A stretch of 60,275 nucleotides of DNA from an uncultured Coriobacteriaceae bacterium (lineage in GTDB: Bacteria; Actinomycetota; Coriobacteriia; Coriobacteriales; Atopobiaceae), in NCBI GenBank assembly GCA_902773995.1, contig CACYGL010000013.1, positions 14,804-75,078 of the forward strand. Reading direction: 5' to 3'. The notes below the pieces were generated by a model. The model did no database searches, had not been told where the DNA came from, and was given only the letters and a program-made list of their open reading frames with translations. The translations under genes were made by a program, and so were the position numbers. Positions 8,422 to 16,966 of the stretch are shown piece by piece. Position 1 is the first letter of the stretch. Every line of letters starts with the position of its first letter.

Positions 8422-9263
8422 ATGAAGGCAGCAAGGAAGATCGAGGCCCTTATCGGCTCAACCCCCCTGGTAGACCTTTCAGGGCTCGCAGATGGCGCAG
8501 CAACCATCTACGGCAAGTACGAGGCCACCAACCCCGGCGGCTCCGTCAAGGACCGCATTGCCCGCGCAATGCTCGACGCAGCTGAGAAGGACGGCAGCCT
8601 CAAGCCTGGCGGCACCGTGATCGAGCCCACGTCGGGCAACACCGGCGTTGGCCTTGCCATGCTCGCGGCCGCGCGCGGTTACAAGATGATCCTCGTCATG
8701 CCCGAGACCATGTCCATCGAGCGCCGCAAGCTCGCCGCATCCTACGGTGCCCAGATTGTCCTCACCCCGGGCAAGGACGGCATGAAGGGTGCCGTCGCCA
8801 AGGCCGAGGAGCTTCGCCAGGAGACCCCAGGCGCCATCGTCGCCGGACAGTTCGTGAACCCCGCAAACCCGCAGGCCCACTACGAGACCACCGGTCCCGA
8901 GGTCTGGGCGGACACCGAGGGCACGGTGAGCCCTCCGTCAAGGGCATTGCCGTCGAGCCTGCGGAGTCTGCGGTTCTCGAGGGCAAGCCTGCAGGCTCCC
9001 ACAAGATCCAGGGCATCGGCGCCGGATTCGTCCCCAAGACCTATGACGCCTCCGTTGTCGACGAGGTCGTGCCTGTCGCCTCTCAGACCGCCATCGACAC
9101 CAAAAAGAGCCTCGCCGCCAACTACGGCCTGCTCGTTGGCATCTCCTCGGGCGCAGCCGTTGCCGCTGCCGTCGAGCTTGCGAAGCGTCCGGAGAACGCC
9201 GGCAAGGTCATCGTCGCGATTCTCCCCGACACCGGCGAGCGCTACCTCTCAATGGACCTCTAA
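8422..9263 (+). CDS. cysK: Cysteine synthase (O-acetylserine sulfhydrylase), frame broken
   Basis: PLP enzyme making cysteine from O-acetylserine and sulfide. The PLP lysine motif NPGGSVKDR and the substrate loop EPTSGNTG are intact, as are YGAQIVLTPG and ANPQAHYETTGPEVWADTEGTV. At about 8926-8931 the frame shifts and reappears as PSVKGIAVEPAESAVLEG, continuing through HKIQGIGAGFVPK and SSGAAVAAA to TAA 9261-9263. The lost stretch, about 20 residues, is exactly where the family carries the phosphate-binding GTGGT loop. ATG 8422 follows AAGGAG. The stop overlaps the cysE start (TAATG), so the two genes are one operon. Confidence 0.93.
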
Positions 9264-9940
9264 TGAACTCCCAGGCTACAACGAGCATCCCCGGCACCCT
9301 GGGTGCCAGGGAGGACACGCGGACCGTTGACGAGATGCCGCTTCTCGAGGTCATGCGCGAGGACGCCCACGCAGCGCTCGAACGCGACCCCTCGGCGAAC
9401 TCAATCTGGGACATCGTGTTCTTCTCGACGGGAACCCACATCGTGTGGGCATACCGGCGCCACCACTGGCTCTACACCCATGGCATGAAGGGGCTTGCGC
9501 TGTTCCTGGCCAAGCGCACTCGCCGCAAGCTCGGCGCAGACGTCTTCCCCTCCGCGCAGATCGGCAGGCGCTTCTCGATTGACCACGGCATTGGCGTGGT
9601 CATTGGGGCAACGTCGATCATCGGCGATGACTGTCTCATCTACCAGGGCGTGACTTTGGGGATGACTGGCAAGCACGGAGGCAAGCGCCACCCAACGCTG
9701 GGCAGCAACGTCATGGTGGGTGCAGGGGCCATCGTCCTCGGCGACATCACCGTTGGTGATAACGCCAAGATTGCCGCAGGTTCCGTTGTTGTCTACGACG
9801 TTCCGCACGACGTTACGGTTGCCGGCGTTCCTGCCAAGGTGGTGCGAGACCGCCGCTTCACCGGGCCACGCCTGGTGGAGGACGACTTCGATCCAACCAA
9901 GCTGGATGACGAGAACGTCCGCTGGTCCTGCGCGCTATAG
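9263..9940 (+). CDS. cysE: Serine O-acetyltransferase
   Basis: Acetylates serine from acetyl-CoA to feed CysK. The C-terminal left-handed beta-helix of hexapeptide repeats is complete: FSIDHGIGVVIGATSIIGDD with the catalytic His, IYQGVTLG, KHGGKRHPTLGSNVMVGAGAIVLGDITVGDN, and VVYDVPHDVTVAGVPAKVV. The N-terminal helical part is of the short type (WDIVFFSTGTHIVWAYRRHHWLY). 225 residues. The start overlaps the cysK stop by one base, implying translational coupling. Followed by an intrinsic terminator at 9974-10010. Confidence 0.93.
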   Translation: MNSQATTSIPGTLGAREDTRTVDEMPLLEVMREDAHAALERDPSANSIWDIVFFSTGTHIVWAYRRHHWLYTHGMKGLALFLAKRTRRKLGADVFPSAQIGRRFSIDHGIGVVIGATSIIGDDCLIYQGVTLGMTGKHGGKRHPTLGSNVMVGAGAIVLGDITVGDNAKIAAGSVVVYDVPHDVTVAGVPAKVVRDRRFTGPRLVEDDFDPTKLDDENVRWSCAL

Positions 9941-9973
9941 CTTCTCGGTAGGCTCTGCCGCAATCATGCACCG

Positions 9974-10010
9974 CCCCCGGCGCCCGAATGAACGCCGGGG
10001 GGTTCTTTTT
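9974..10010 (+). terminator. Intrinsic terminator of cysK-cysE
   Basis: Nine-pair GC stem CCCCCGGCG / CGCCGGGGG with a 10-base loop, followed by GTTCTTTTT. It begins 33 bp after the cysE stop. Confidence 0.8.
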
Positions 10011-10013
10011 CTC

Positions 10014-10290
10014 CGTCGCAGCTGCGGGAACTCGCCCTCCGGCGAGAAAACGGCGCCGGAAGGGGCGTTGCAGCGACAATCACGTACAAAGAGGGTCTTC
10101 CGGCGTCGAATCCTCGCCGAAGTCTCTTTTTTCTCCGCCGTGGTTGCGGGAACGCGCCCTCCGGCGAGAAACTGGCGCCGGAAGGGGCGTTGCAGCGACA
10201 ATCACGTACAAAGAGGGTCTTCCGGCGTCGAATCCTCGCCGAAGGTCGCGTTATCGCAGCAGCTGCGTACGAAACCCGCCCCCCGGCGTC
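10014..10290. repeat. Two tandem 122-bp units plus a partial third of a dispersed intergenic repeat
   Basis: A block near 10015-10135 recurs 122 bp later with few differences; the stretch from GTTGCAGCGACAATC onward is identical in both copies (start 10067 and 10189). Read on the minus strand, each unit is a GC hairpin followed by a core resembling CTTTGTACGTGATTG then GCTGC. A third core with the form TTTCGTACGCAGCTGCTGCG lies at 10255-10274 (minus). Related copies occur at 18439-18462 and 58761-58783. The block fills the gap between convergent cysE and the MFS gene. No ORF here is credible. Confidence 0.75.
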
Positions 10291-10302
10291 ACCGCGTCGC
10301 GC

Positions 10303-11646
10303 CTAGCCCTCGCTCTTCTCGGCCGCTGCCTGGCGTTCGCGAACCTCGTCCATCGTGAGCGAGTCCGCGTTCTTCACGAACAGCAGCGGTACCGCCGAGA
10401 TGGCAGCGCAAACGGCAACGTAGATGTAGAGGTACTGATACCCCACGAACTGCATGACGGCACCGGAGAGGATGGGTGTCACAACCTGCGCCGACATGCT
10501 TGCCGTGTAGTAGAACCCGGTGTAACGGCCCGTAGAATTGGCACTGGCCAGCTCCATGATCATGGGATACACGGTGAGCGAGACCGTCGCCATGCCAATG
10601 CCAAAGAGCGCAACCCACACGTAGATAATTGCCGAGAAGCCCGAGGCACCCGAGATAAGCAGGGGCGCCACCACCATGAGCGCAATGCCAATGAAGGTCG
10701 TGCGCTTGCGCCCGATCCTGCAGGAAAGGTCGGCCATGGGCATGTAGGCAACGATCGCCGCAAGCGTGGCCACAGTCTGGACCTGCGCGTACGACCCTCC
10801 CGCCATGCCCCACACCACGTCTGCATAACGAGAGATGCCGCTGGTCACGGCATTGTTCGACATGAAGTAGAAGAAGACGCAGACAAGGACGCAGACAAGC
10901 GAGCGCCGCTTCACCGGGTCCGTCTCGCGCTCCTTGCCGCCCTCGTCCGAGGCGTCAATCTCGTCTTCGGGAATGCCAAGCTCCGCGCTCTCGCGATGCA
11001 TCGCCTCGACTTCCCGGGGCTCACGAAAGAAGATCATGAAGATAACGGTCGTCACCAGGAGCATGAAGGAGATCACGAGATAGACGGGAACATAGTCGGG
11101 GTTCTCCACCGCAGGGACGAGAAGCGAGATGGCAACGAGCACGATGACGCCACCGACGGCAGCCATGAGCGAGTTGAAGGCGTCGGCCTTGCTGCGCACC
11201 GGACGAGGAGTGACGTCGGGCATGAGCGCAACCGAAGGCGAGCGATAGACCGAGAGCACCACGAGCGTCGCGATGAGCACCGTCACGAAAAGAGGCAGGT
11301 TGTGCATGGAGTTTGCCACGGCGATGAGCGGCGCGAGCGCAGCGGCGAGAAGCGCACCAACCACGATGAACGGCGTGCGCCTGCCCCATCGCGTGGTCGT
11401 TCGATCTGAGAGCGCGCCCATGAGGGGAAGCATGAAGAGCGCGAGCACGTTGTCGAGCGACATGAAGACGCCGGTCAGCGTGTCTCCCATGCCAAAGGTG
11501 TTCTTGAACATGAGCGGCACCAGGCCGTCATACGCCTGCCAGAACGTAAGGGCGCCCATGAACGGCAGTGTCACGAGGACGGTGCGCCTCATGTTGAGCT
11601 TGGTGAGGCTGCGACCCGCAGGCTGCTTCTCGGTCCTCTTTGCCAT
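10303..11646 (-). CDS. MFS transporter, SLC45/GPH-like
   Basis: Twelve-helix permease of about 447 residues. N-terminal TMs include FMGALTFWQAYDGLVPLMF. The loop SDRTTTRWGRRTPFIVVGALL is the RxxxxGRRTPF signature seen in the SLC45/sucrose-type and GPH sugar porters. A central acidic cytoplasmic loop (PEDEIDASDEGGKERETD) separates the two halves. The C-terminal half repeats the motif as DLSCRIGRKRTTFIG. Substrate probably a sugar or glycoside but unproven. The start codon directly follows the stop of the phosphoesterase gene (TAA then ATG), so the two are cotranscribed. Confidence 0.85.
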   Translation of the reverse strand: MAKRTEKQPAGRSLTKLNMRRTVLVTLPFMGALTFWQAYDGLVPLMFKNTFGMGDTLTGVFMSLDNVLALFMLPLMGALSDRTTTRWGRRTPFIVVGALLAAALAPLIAVANSMHNLPLFVTVLIATLVVLSVYRSPSVALMPDVTPRPVRSKADAFNSLMAAVGGVIVLVAISLLVPAVENPDYVPVYLVISFMLLVTTVIFMIFFREPREVEAMHRESAELGIPEDEIDASDEGGKERETDPVKRRSLVCVLVCVFFYFMSNNAVTSGISRYADVVWGMAGGSYAQVQTVATLAAIVAYMPMADLSCRIGRKRTTFIGIALMVVAPLLISGASGFSAIIYVWVALFGIGMATVSLTVYPMIMELASANSTGRYTGFYYTASMSAQVVTPILSGAVMQFVGYQYLYIYVAVCAAISAVPLLFVKNADSLTMDEVRERQAAAEKSEG

Positions 11647-12825
11647 TTACTTGCCCCTTCTCTGTCGCTTGACCGCTCCCATGGCAAACGCCGCAATTGC
11701 CGCCGCCCCAAGCACGGGCACTGCCGGACGGGCGGACTCGCGAACCTCTTCGGCCGTGACGGGCACGCGCTCCGAGGCCCAGTCCGTGAGCGGACGCCCC
11801 GTCTTTGTCCCCACGAGCTCGGCATATGTGAGAAGGCACGTTGTGTACCGTGCGGGGCACTTCTCGTCAAAGACGAAGAGTCGCGCGGCGCGGGAGGTGC
11901 CCGGGCCATAGGATCCAAAGCCCGCAGACGGCGCGTAGCCAAGGTCAATGTTGCCGTAATGACACACGAGGGTGTTCTTGTGGTCATGTCCAAAGTAGAC
12001 CGCGAAGGTGCTCCCCTCGCCCGTAAGCGCGGAAACCTCGCCCGTATCGGAGTCCGGGCTGCACACGGGCTCCCTCAAGCCTCCCGACACCGCAAGGTCG
12101 TCAATGGGGACGAGCGTTCTGCCGGGGCGGTAATGCGTGCGGAACCCAGGGACGCCGCGCTCGCCCTCGCAGGCGTCGCGCAGGCAGTCGTAGACCTGAA
12201 CGGGAGGAATGTGCTGGTAGAGAATGCAAGGCACCTTGTGGCCCGCACGATCCGCAAGTTGCTTCTCGCGGTCGACGATCCACGAGGTGACGGCAGGGTC
12301 GAATGGCTCGTATCCATCGCCTCCCGAGCCCGCGCCGGAGTCCGCAGCAATCACGGCCATCCGAACATCCGCGCCGTCGTGCGAGAGAATGGGCACGGCG
12401 AGCGTGCCAGCCCCGCGGTAAAGTTCCGGCTCGCGAACGGCGACCATTTCGTTCACGCAGCCGGGAATCGCCCTGTACCAGCTCTCCTGCTCCGCATTCC
12501 CAACACCGCACTGACGGTCGTGGTTGCCATAGGTGACCAGGAACGGGATGTTCCGCTCGACCATGGGCGAGCAGATCTTTCTCACCACGGTCCGGGCGCG
12601 CTCCTCGCTCTCCCCCAGCGAGAACTCGATAGCATAGCCCTTGACCTGGTCTCCGGTGAGTACGACAAGATCCGGTTTCGCCTCGTCTAGAGCCGCGCGG
12701 AGAAGCGCCATCGTATCGTCGCGCACGTGTGAGGTCTCCTGGATGTCAGAGAGCTGAAGCACACGGAAGCGTCCCCCAGAGTCGAAGCGAAACGGCCACG
12801 CGTTCTTGTTCATCTCGTCAATCAC
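11647..12825 (-). CDS. Calcineurin-like metallophosphoesterase with C-terminal membrane anchor
   Basis: Metallophosphatase fold with all metal motifs: LQLSDIQE (D-x-Q variant), LVVLTGDQVKG, LVTYGNHDRQ, CILYQHIP, and YFGHDHKNT. 392 residues. The C terminus ends in a hydrophobic segment (VPVLGAAAIAAFAMGAV) followed by KRQRRGK, suggesting a tail anchor; there is no N-terminal signal. The start is GTG 12825 preceded by AAAGGAGGG. Coupled directly to the downstream MFS transporter, so it may act on a substrate imported by it. It resembles the Dcr2/purple-acid-like branch, but the specific substrate is unknown. Confidence 0.85.
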   Translation of the reverse strand: MIDEMNKNAWPFRFDSGGRFRVLQLSDIQETSHVRDDTMALLRAALDEAKPDLVVLTGDQVKGYAIEFSLGESEERARTVVRKICSPMVERNIPFLVTYGNHDRQCGVGNAEQESWYRAIPGCVNEMVAVREPELYRGAGTLAVPILSHDGADVRMAVIAADSGAGSGGDGYEPFDPAVTSWIVDREKQLADRAGHKVPCILYQHIPPVQVYDCLRDACEGERGVPGFRTHYRPGRTLVPIDDLAVSGGLREPVCSPDSDTGEVSALTGEGSTFAVYFGHDHKNTLVCHYGNIDLGYAPSAGFGSYGPGTSRAARLFVFDEKCPARYTTCLLTYAELVGTKTGRPLTDWASERVPVTAEEVRESARPAVPVLGAAAIAAFAMGAVKRQRRGK

Positions 12826-12900
12826 ACGTCCCTCCTTTGATGCGGGATTAAACTCCCGGGGAGAAAAATCCCGCGGGGAGAAAACCCGCCACGGCAGCCC

Positions 12901-13569
12901 TTATGCCATGCCGTCGGATGGCTGTCCGTACGTCACGAAGCGCTTCGAGACGCCCGTGACCTCCTCGCCAGAGAGCACGCGCGGCGTTCCCACGCACTCC
13001 GCCTGCCACTGGATGCGCGAGACGAACTCGAGGTTGACGGCAAGCCCAAAGGCGGCGGCCATGCTGGGGCCACAGGCGACAAGGCCGTGGTTCTCCATGA
13101 GCACGGCGCTTGTCGCGGGGTGCTCGCCGAAGGTCTTGCCTACCGACGCGGCAAGCTCGGGCGTGCCAAACGTGACGTACGGCGAGAGGGGCACCTCCTC
13201 TGCCCCCGAGTCCGCGATCGTAAAGTGCACCGCGCGGATGGGCTCGCCAAGGGCGGCCAACGTGGTCGCATAGGGCGAGTGCGTGTGGACAACGGCGCGT
13301 GCAGCCGGACGACGACGGTAGACCTCGGCGTGGAGCGGCGCCTCCGAGGACGGTCGCAGCTCGCCCTCGACCACGGTCCCGTCCAGGCGAAGCACCACGA
13401 TGTCCGCGGGCGTGGTCTCGAAGTACCCCAGCCCGGAGGGGCTGATGGCCATGAGGCCGGTCGTGGGGTCATACTCGGAGAGGTTCCCGCTCGTCCCAAC
13501 GGCAAGCCCCTCGGTGGCGATTCTCTTACCAAACGCGACGATGCGCTCGCGCGCGTCCTCCATCAGCAT
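12901..13569 (-). CDS. Class II aldolase/adducin family protein (fuculose-phosphate aldolase-like)
   Basis: Zinc aldolase or epimerase fold, 222 residues. TSGNLSEYDP and ISPSGLGYFETTPADIVVLRLDG form the N-terminal substrate loop. PLHAEVYRRRP holds the catalytic acidic residue. VHTHSPYATTLAA carries the zinc histidines and MENHGLVACG the third. The best family guess is L-fuculose-1-phosphate or related aldolase; L-ribulose-5-phosphate 4-epimerase cannot be excluded. GAAAGGGAG precedes ATG 13569. It is divergent from scrR and separated by 155 bp. No fucose kinase or isomerase is nearby, so its pathway is open. Confidence 0.8.
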   Translation of the reverse strand: MLMEDARERIVAFGKRIATEGLAVGTSGNLSEYDPTTGLMAISPSGLGYFETTPADIVVLRLDGTVVEGELRPSSEAPLHAEVYRRRPAARAVVHTHSPYATTLAALGEPIRAVHFTIADSGAEEVPLSPYVTFGTPELAASVGKTFGEHPATSAVLMENHGLVACGPSMAAAFGLAVNLEFVSRIQWQAECVGTPRVLSGEEVTGVSKRFVTYGQPSDGMA

Positions 13570-13668
13570 GGAGCACTCCCTTTCTCGCCGGTCGCATGGC
13601 GCGACGTTCCGTCCAAGAGCTTACCCCATGCCCTTCGCCGCATTCGTAAGGCATTGCCCTTTTTCGTC

Positions 13669-13682
13669 TGGTATCGTTCTCA
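13669..13682. promoter_or_regulatory. LacI-type operator upstream of scrR
   Basis: TGGTATCGTTCTCA, i.e. TGAGAACGATACCA on the other strand: a CG-centred LacI-family site matching the two sites ahead of scrA. It overlaps a CATAAT -10-like hexamer (13681-13686), consistent with autorepression of scrR. Confidence 0.65.
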
Positions 13683-13724
13683 TAATGCGTGTGGGGGACG
13701 CAGCGCAAGGGAAGGCAGGGGGAC

Positions 13725-14708
13725 GTGGACATAAACGAGATTGCCAAGCTTGCCGGGGTTTCTCGGGCGACCGTCTCGCGCTACCTCAACGACGGTTACG
13801 TCTCGAAGGAGAAGCGCGAGCTCATCGCACGCGTCATCAACGAGACGGGCTACGTGCCCTCCCAGCAGGCGAGGACGCTGCGCACGGGAAAGACCAAGCT
13901 CGTTGGCGTCATCATCCCCAAGATCAACTCGCACTCCGTTGGCCGCATGGTGGCAGGCATCACCAAGGTTCTTGCCCAAAACGGCTACCAGGTGCTTCTC
14001 GCCAACACTGACAACGACGAGAAGGTCGAGGTCGACTACCTCAACCTCTTTGCCGAGAGGAACAAGGTCGACGGCATCATCCTCATTGCCACGGTCTTCA
14101 CGCACGCGCACCACCGGGCGATCGACTCGCTCAACATTCCCGTGGTCATCCTCGGTCAGCGCCTGGACGGCCACTCCTGCGTCTACCAGGACGACTACCA
14201 CGCCGTCTACGACCTCACGCGATCCATCCTCAAGACCTCCCGAACGCCGGGCTACATCGGCGTCTACGAGAAGGACGTTGCCGCCGGGCGGGAGCGGCAC
14301 CGCGCGTTTCTCGACGCGTGTGCCAGCATGGACGTTGCCGTAAGCCCACAGGCCCAGGAGAGCGCGACCTTCTCGGTGGACTCTGGCTATCTCTGCGCCG
14401 AGAAGATACTCGACGCCGTGCCAGACGTCGACGCGCTCGTCTGCGCCACCGACGACATTGCCTTTGGCGCCATGACCTGCCTCAGGGAGTACGGCAAGCG
14501 GATTCCCGAGGACGTCCAGGTGACGGGCGTGGGAGACTCCAAGCTCTCGAAAATCATGACCCCGAGCCTCACGACGGTTCACTTCTACTACCTCACGAGT
14601 GGCGTCGAGGCGGCAAAGATGCTGGTGGACGCCATGACTGACGATGATGGCGTTCCCCGGGAGCTGCGCATGGGCTACGAGATCTACGCGCGCACCAGCT
14701 CCCGCTGA
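13725..14708 (+). CDS. scrR: LacI-family repressor of the sucrose operon
   Basis: DNA-binding transcription factor, about 327 residues. The N-terminal HTH is canonical (INEIAKLAGVSRATVSRYLNDGYVSKEKRELI) with the hinge QARTLRTGKT. It is followed by a periplasmic-binding-like effector domain (VGVIIPKINSHSVGRM, VDGIILIATVF, DALVCATDDIAFGAM, GVGDSKLSKIMTPSLTTVHFYY). Similarity begins at VDINEI, so GTG 13725 is the start, with AAGGGAAGG about nine bases ahead; the longer ORF from 13689 is unlikely. The sucrose role is inferred from the adjacent scrA and scrB and from identical-looking operators in front of both scrR and scrA. Confidence 0.88.
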   Translation: MDINEIAKLAGVSRATVSRYLNDGYVSKEKRELIARVINETGYVPSQQARTLRTGKTKLVGVIIPKINSHSVGRMVAGITKVLAQNGYQVLLANTDNDEKVEVDYLNLFAERNKVDGIILIATVFTHAHHRAIDSLNIPVVILGQRLDGHSCVYQDDYHAVYDLTRSILKTSRTPGYIGVYEKDVAAGRERHRAFLDACASMDVAVSPQAQESATFSVDSGYLCAEKILDAVPDVDALVCATDDIAFGAMTCLREYGKRIPEDVQVTGVGDSKLSKIMTPSLTTVHFYYLTSGVEAAKMLVDAMTDDDGVPRELRMGYEIYARTSSR

Positions 14709-14810
14709 GGTTGAGACCTCATTCGCATCGTTAGACCGCTCGCGGCTTCATCTCTACCACTCGCCGTTATTCCCGCAATCCACATTTGCAAGGTCGCGCA
14801 ACGGCTACCA

Positions 14811-14891
14811 TTGAGTTTGTGAGAACGATTTCATAGATAACTAGTTTAAACAACTTTTTACTCCATGAAATCAGCTATGAGAACGGTTCCA
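14811..14891 (+). promoter_or_regulatory. scrA promoter with two LacI-type operators
   Basis: Candidate -35 TTGAGT (14811-14816), 17-bp spacer, -10 TAGATA (14834-14839). Operator 1, TGAGAACGATTTCA (14820-14833), fills the spacer. Operator 2, TGAGAACGGTTCCA (14878-14891), lies 58 bp downstream, a distance that would allow looping. GATTTCAT (14827-14834) and ATGAAATC (14864-14871) also form an inverted pair between them. Confidence 0.7.
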
Positions 14892-14925
14892 TATTCATGT
14901 GTGCGGTATGAGGAAGGGAGACCAC

Positions 14926-16881
14926 ATGGCTCTGGACTACGCAGAGGCGGCACGCGAGGTACTGGAGGCGGTCGGCGGCTCGGGCAACATCGTCTCGGCG
15001 GCGCACTGTGCCACCCGCCTGCGCCTGGTCATCGCGGATGACGGAAAGATCGACAAGGCCAAGCTCGACGACGTGGTTGGGGCCAAGGGCAACTTCCAGG
15101 CCGCAGGCCAGCTCCAGGTGATCTTTGGAACCGGCACCGTCGACAAGGTCTATGACGAATTCATCAAGCAGTCCGGCGTCACCGCCGCATCCAAGGCGGA
15201 GGCCAAGGAGGCCGCGGCCAACCAGGGCAACGCGTTCCAGCGCGCGATCAAGGTCCTCTCGGACGTCTTCGTCCCCATCATCCCCGCCATCGTTGCCTCC
15301 GGCATGCTCATGGGCATCATGGGCGCCCTCTCCTACATGGGCTCCCAGGGCATCATCGCGCTCGACACCACGAGCGTCTGGTGGCGTATCGCGTCCCTCA
15401 TCAACGCCTGCGCCCTCGGCAACCTCCAGATTCTTTTGGGCTTCTCCGCTGCCACGGTCTTTGGGGGCAACCCATACCTCGGCGCCTCGCTCGGCGCGCT
15501 GCTCATCAGCTCCGACTTCATCAACGCGTACAGCGCCAGCACCGCCATCGCCGAGGGGACCATGGTCACGCTCGACGTGATTCCCGGCATCTACAGCATC
15601 GACTGGGTGGGCTACCAGGGCCACGTCATCCCCATCCTGGTGGGAGTGTGGATCCTCTGTTTCTTCGAGAAGCGCCTCCACAAGGTAGTCCCCGAGATGT
15701 TTGACCTCTTCCTCACCCCGCTGCTCTCGGTCTCGCTTGCCGCCTACATCACGATCCTCTTCGTTGGCCCCATCTTCGTCTGGCTTGAGAACAACATCCT
15801 CGGCCTGCTCATGTGGCTGCTCCAGGTGCCCTTCGGCATTGGCTACATCATCATCGGCCTGATCTACTCGCCCTCCGTCGTGACCGGCCTACACCAGATG
15901 TACACCGCCATCGACGTCTCGATGCTCGCGCAGTATGGCGTCACCTACTGGCTGCCCATCGCCAGCGCCGCCAACATCGCCCAGGGCGGTGCCTGCCTGG
16001 CAGTCGCGCTCAAGACCCGCTCCGAGAAGACCAAGTCCCTCGCCGTGCCCGCCGGCATCTCCTGCCTGCTCGGCATCACTGAGCCCGCGATCTTCGGCGT
16101 GAACCTACCCAACATGAAGCCCTTCGTGGCTGGCATGATCGGCTCTGCCTGCGGTGCCCTCTGCTGCTTCATCTTCAACCTCGCCGCATCCGGTACCGGC
16201 GTCACCGGCATCTTTGGCATCCTGCTCTGCATCGCACAGCCCATCCAGTACGTCATCATGTTCGCCGTCGCCTTTGGCGTGGCGTTCGGCATCTCGTCGG
16301 CGGTGTACCGCGACAAGGACGCCACGGCGGCACCCGCGAAGGTCGCTGCCGAGACTGCCGCCGTGGCCGATGAGGCCCGCACCCTCGAGGCCGAGGAGAA
16401 CGCCGGCCTTGGTGCCATCGAGGCCCCCAGCCCCGAGACCATTGGCGCGCCTGCCACCGGCACCGCCGTCGCGCTGGCCGACGTCTCCGACCCAGTCTTT
16501 GCCTCTCTCGCCATGGGCAGGGGCATCGCGGTCGAGCCCACGGACGGCAAGATCGTCTCGCCCGTCGACGGCACCGTGACCGTGGTCGCCGAGACCGGAC
16601 ACGCCCTTGGCCTGCTCTCCGATTCCGGCGCCGAGATTCTCATCCACATCGGCATCGACACCGTCGAGCTCAAGGGCGAGCCCTTCACGCCCTTCGCCAA
16701 GGTGGGAGACCACGTGAGGCGCGGCGACGTCCTCATGGAGGCCGACCTCGGCGCCATCAAGGCAGCCGGCAAGGCAGCCACCACAATGCTCGTAGTCACG
16801 AACACCGACGCCTACGCCTCCGTTGACCAGCTCGCCACCGGCGAGATCAAGGCTGGCGACGCGGCCGTGGCAACGCGCTAG
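14926..16881 (+). CDS. scrA: PTS sucrose transporter, EIIBCA fusion
   Basis: Imports and phosphorylates sucrose to sucrose-6-phosphate. Domain order B-C-A in about 651 residues. EIIB has the phosphocysteine in SAAHCATRLRLVI (residues ~26-38). The EIIC membrane domain runs from FQRAIKVLSDVFVPIIPAIVASG through GITEPAIFGVNLPNMKPF. An Ala/Glu-rich linker follows, then a glucose-type EIIA (VSPVDGTVTVV, and the phospho-His in ILIHIGIDTVELKGEPFTP). The start ATG 14926 follows GGAAGGGAG. The ORF opens upstream at 14899 without an RBS. It lies between scrR and scrB, and its own EIIA means no separate EIIA-Glc is needed. Confidence 0.92.
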   Translation: MALDYAEAAREVLEAVGGSGNIVSAAHCATRLRLVIADDGKIDKAKLDDVVGAKGNFQAAGQLQVIFGTGTVDKVYDEFIKQSGVTAASKAEAKEAAANQGNAFQRAIKVLSDVFVPIIPAIVASGMLMGIMGALSYMGSQGIIALDTTSVWWRIASLINACALGNLQILLGFSAATVFGGNPYLGASLGALLISSDFINAYSASTAIAEGTMVTLDVIPGIYSIDWVGYQGHVIPILVGVWILCFFEKRLHKVVPEMFDLFLTPLLSVSLAAYITILFVGPIFVWLENNILGLLMWLLQVPFGIGYIIIGLIYSPSVVTGLHQMYTAIDVSMLAQYGVTYWLPIASAANIAQGGACLAVALKTRSEKTKSLAVPAGISCLLGITEPAIFGVNLPNMKPFVAGMIGSACGALCCFIFNLAASGTGVTGIFGILLCIAQPIQYVIMFAVAFGVAFGISSAVYRDKDATAAPAKVAAETAAVADEARTLEAEENAGLGAIEAPSPETIGAPATGTAVALADVSDPVFASLAMGRGIAVEPTDGKIVSPVDGTVTVVAETGHALGLLSDSGAEILIHIGIDTVELKGEPFTPFAKVGDHVRRGDVLMEADLGAIKAAGKAATTMLVVTNTDAYASVDQLATGEIKAGDAAVATR

Positions 16882-16902
16882 GCGCAGCACTCGCACCCCA
16901 TG

Positions 16903-16929
16903 CGGGCGGTCACCCTGGGTGGCCGCCCG
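16903..16929 (+). terminator. Hairpin between scrA and scrB
   Basis: Twelve-pair stem CGGGCGGTCACC / GGTGGCCGCCCG (one G-T pair) with a 3-base loop, 22 bp after the scrA stop. There is no U-tract, so it may serve as an attenuating or mRNA-stabilising structure and not a full terminator. Confidence 0.55.
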
Positions 16930-16966
16930 TCTCGCACTCTGTCCACGTTCAACCAGAAGGAGTCCC

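Noticed and set aside
10085..10120. tRNA T-arm-like sequence GGCGTCGAATCCTCGCC (also one repeat unit later)
   Set aside because: No acceptor, D or anticodon arms around it; it is part of the 122-bp repeat.
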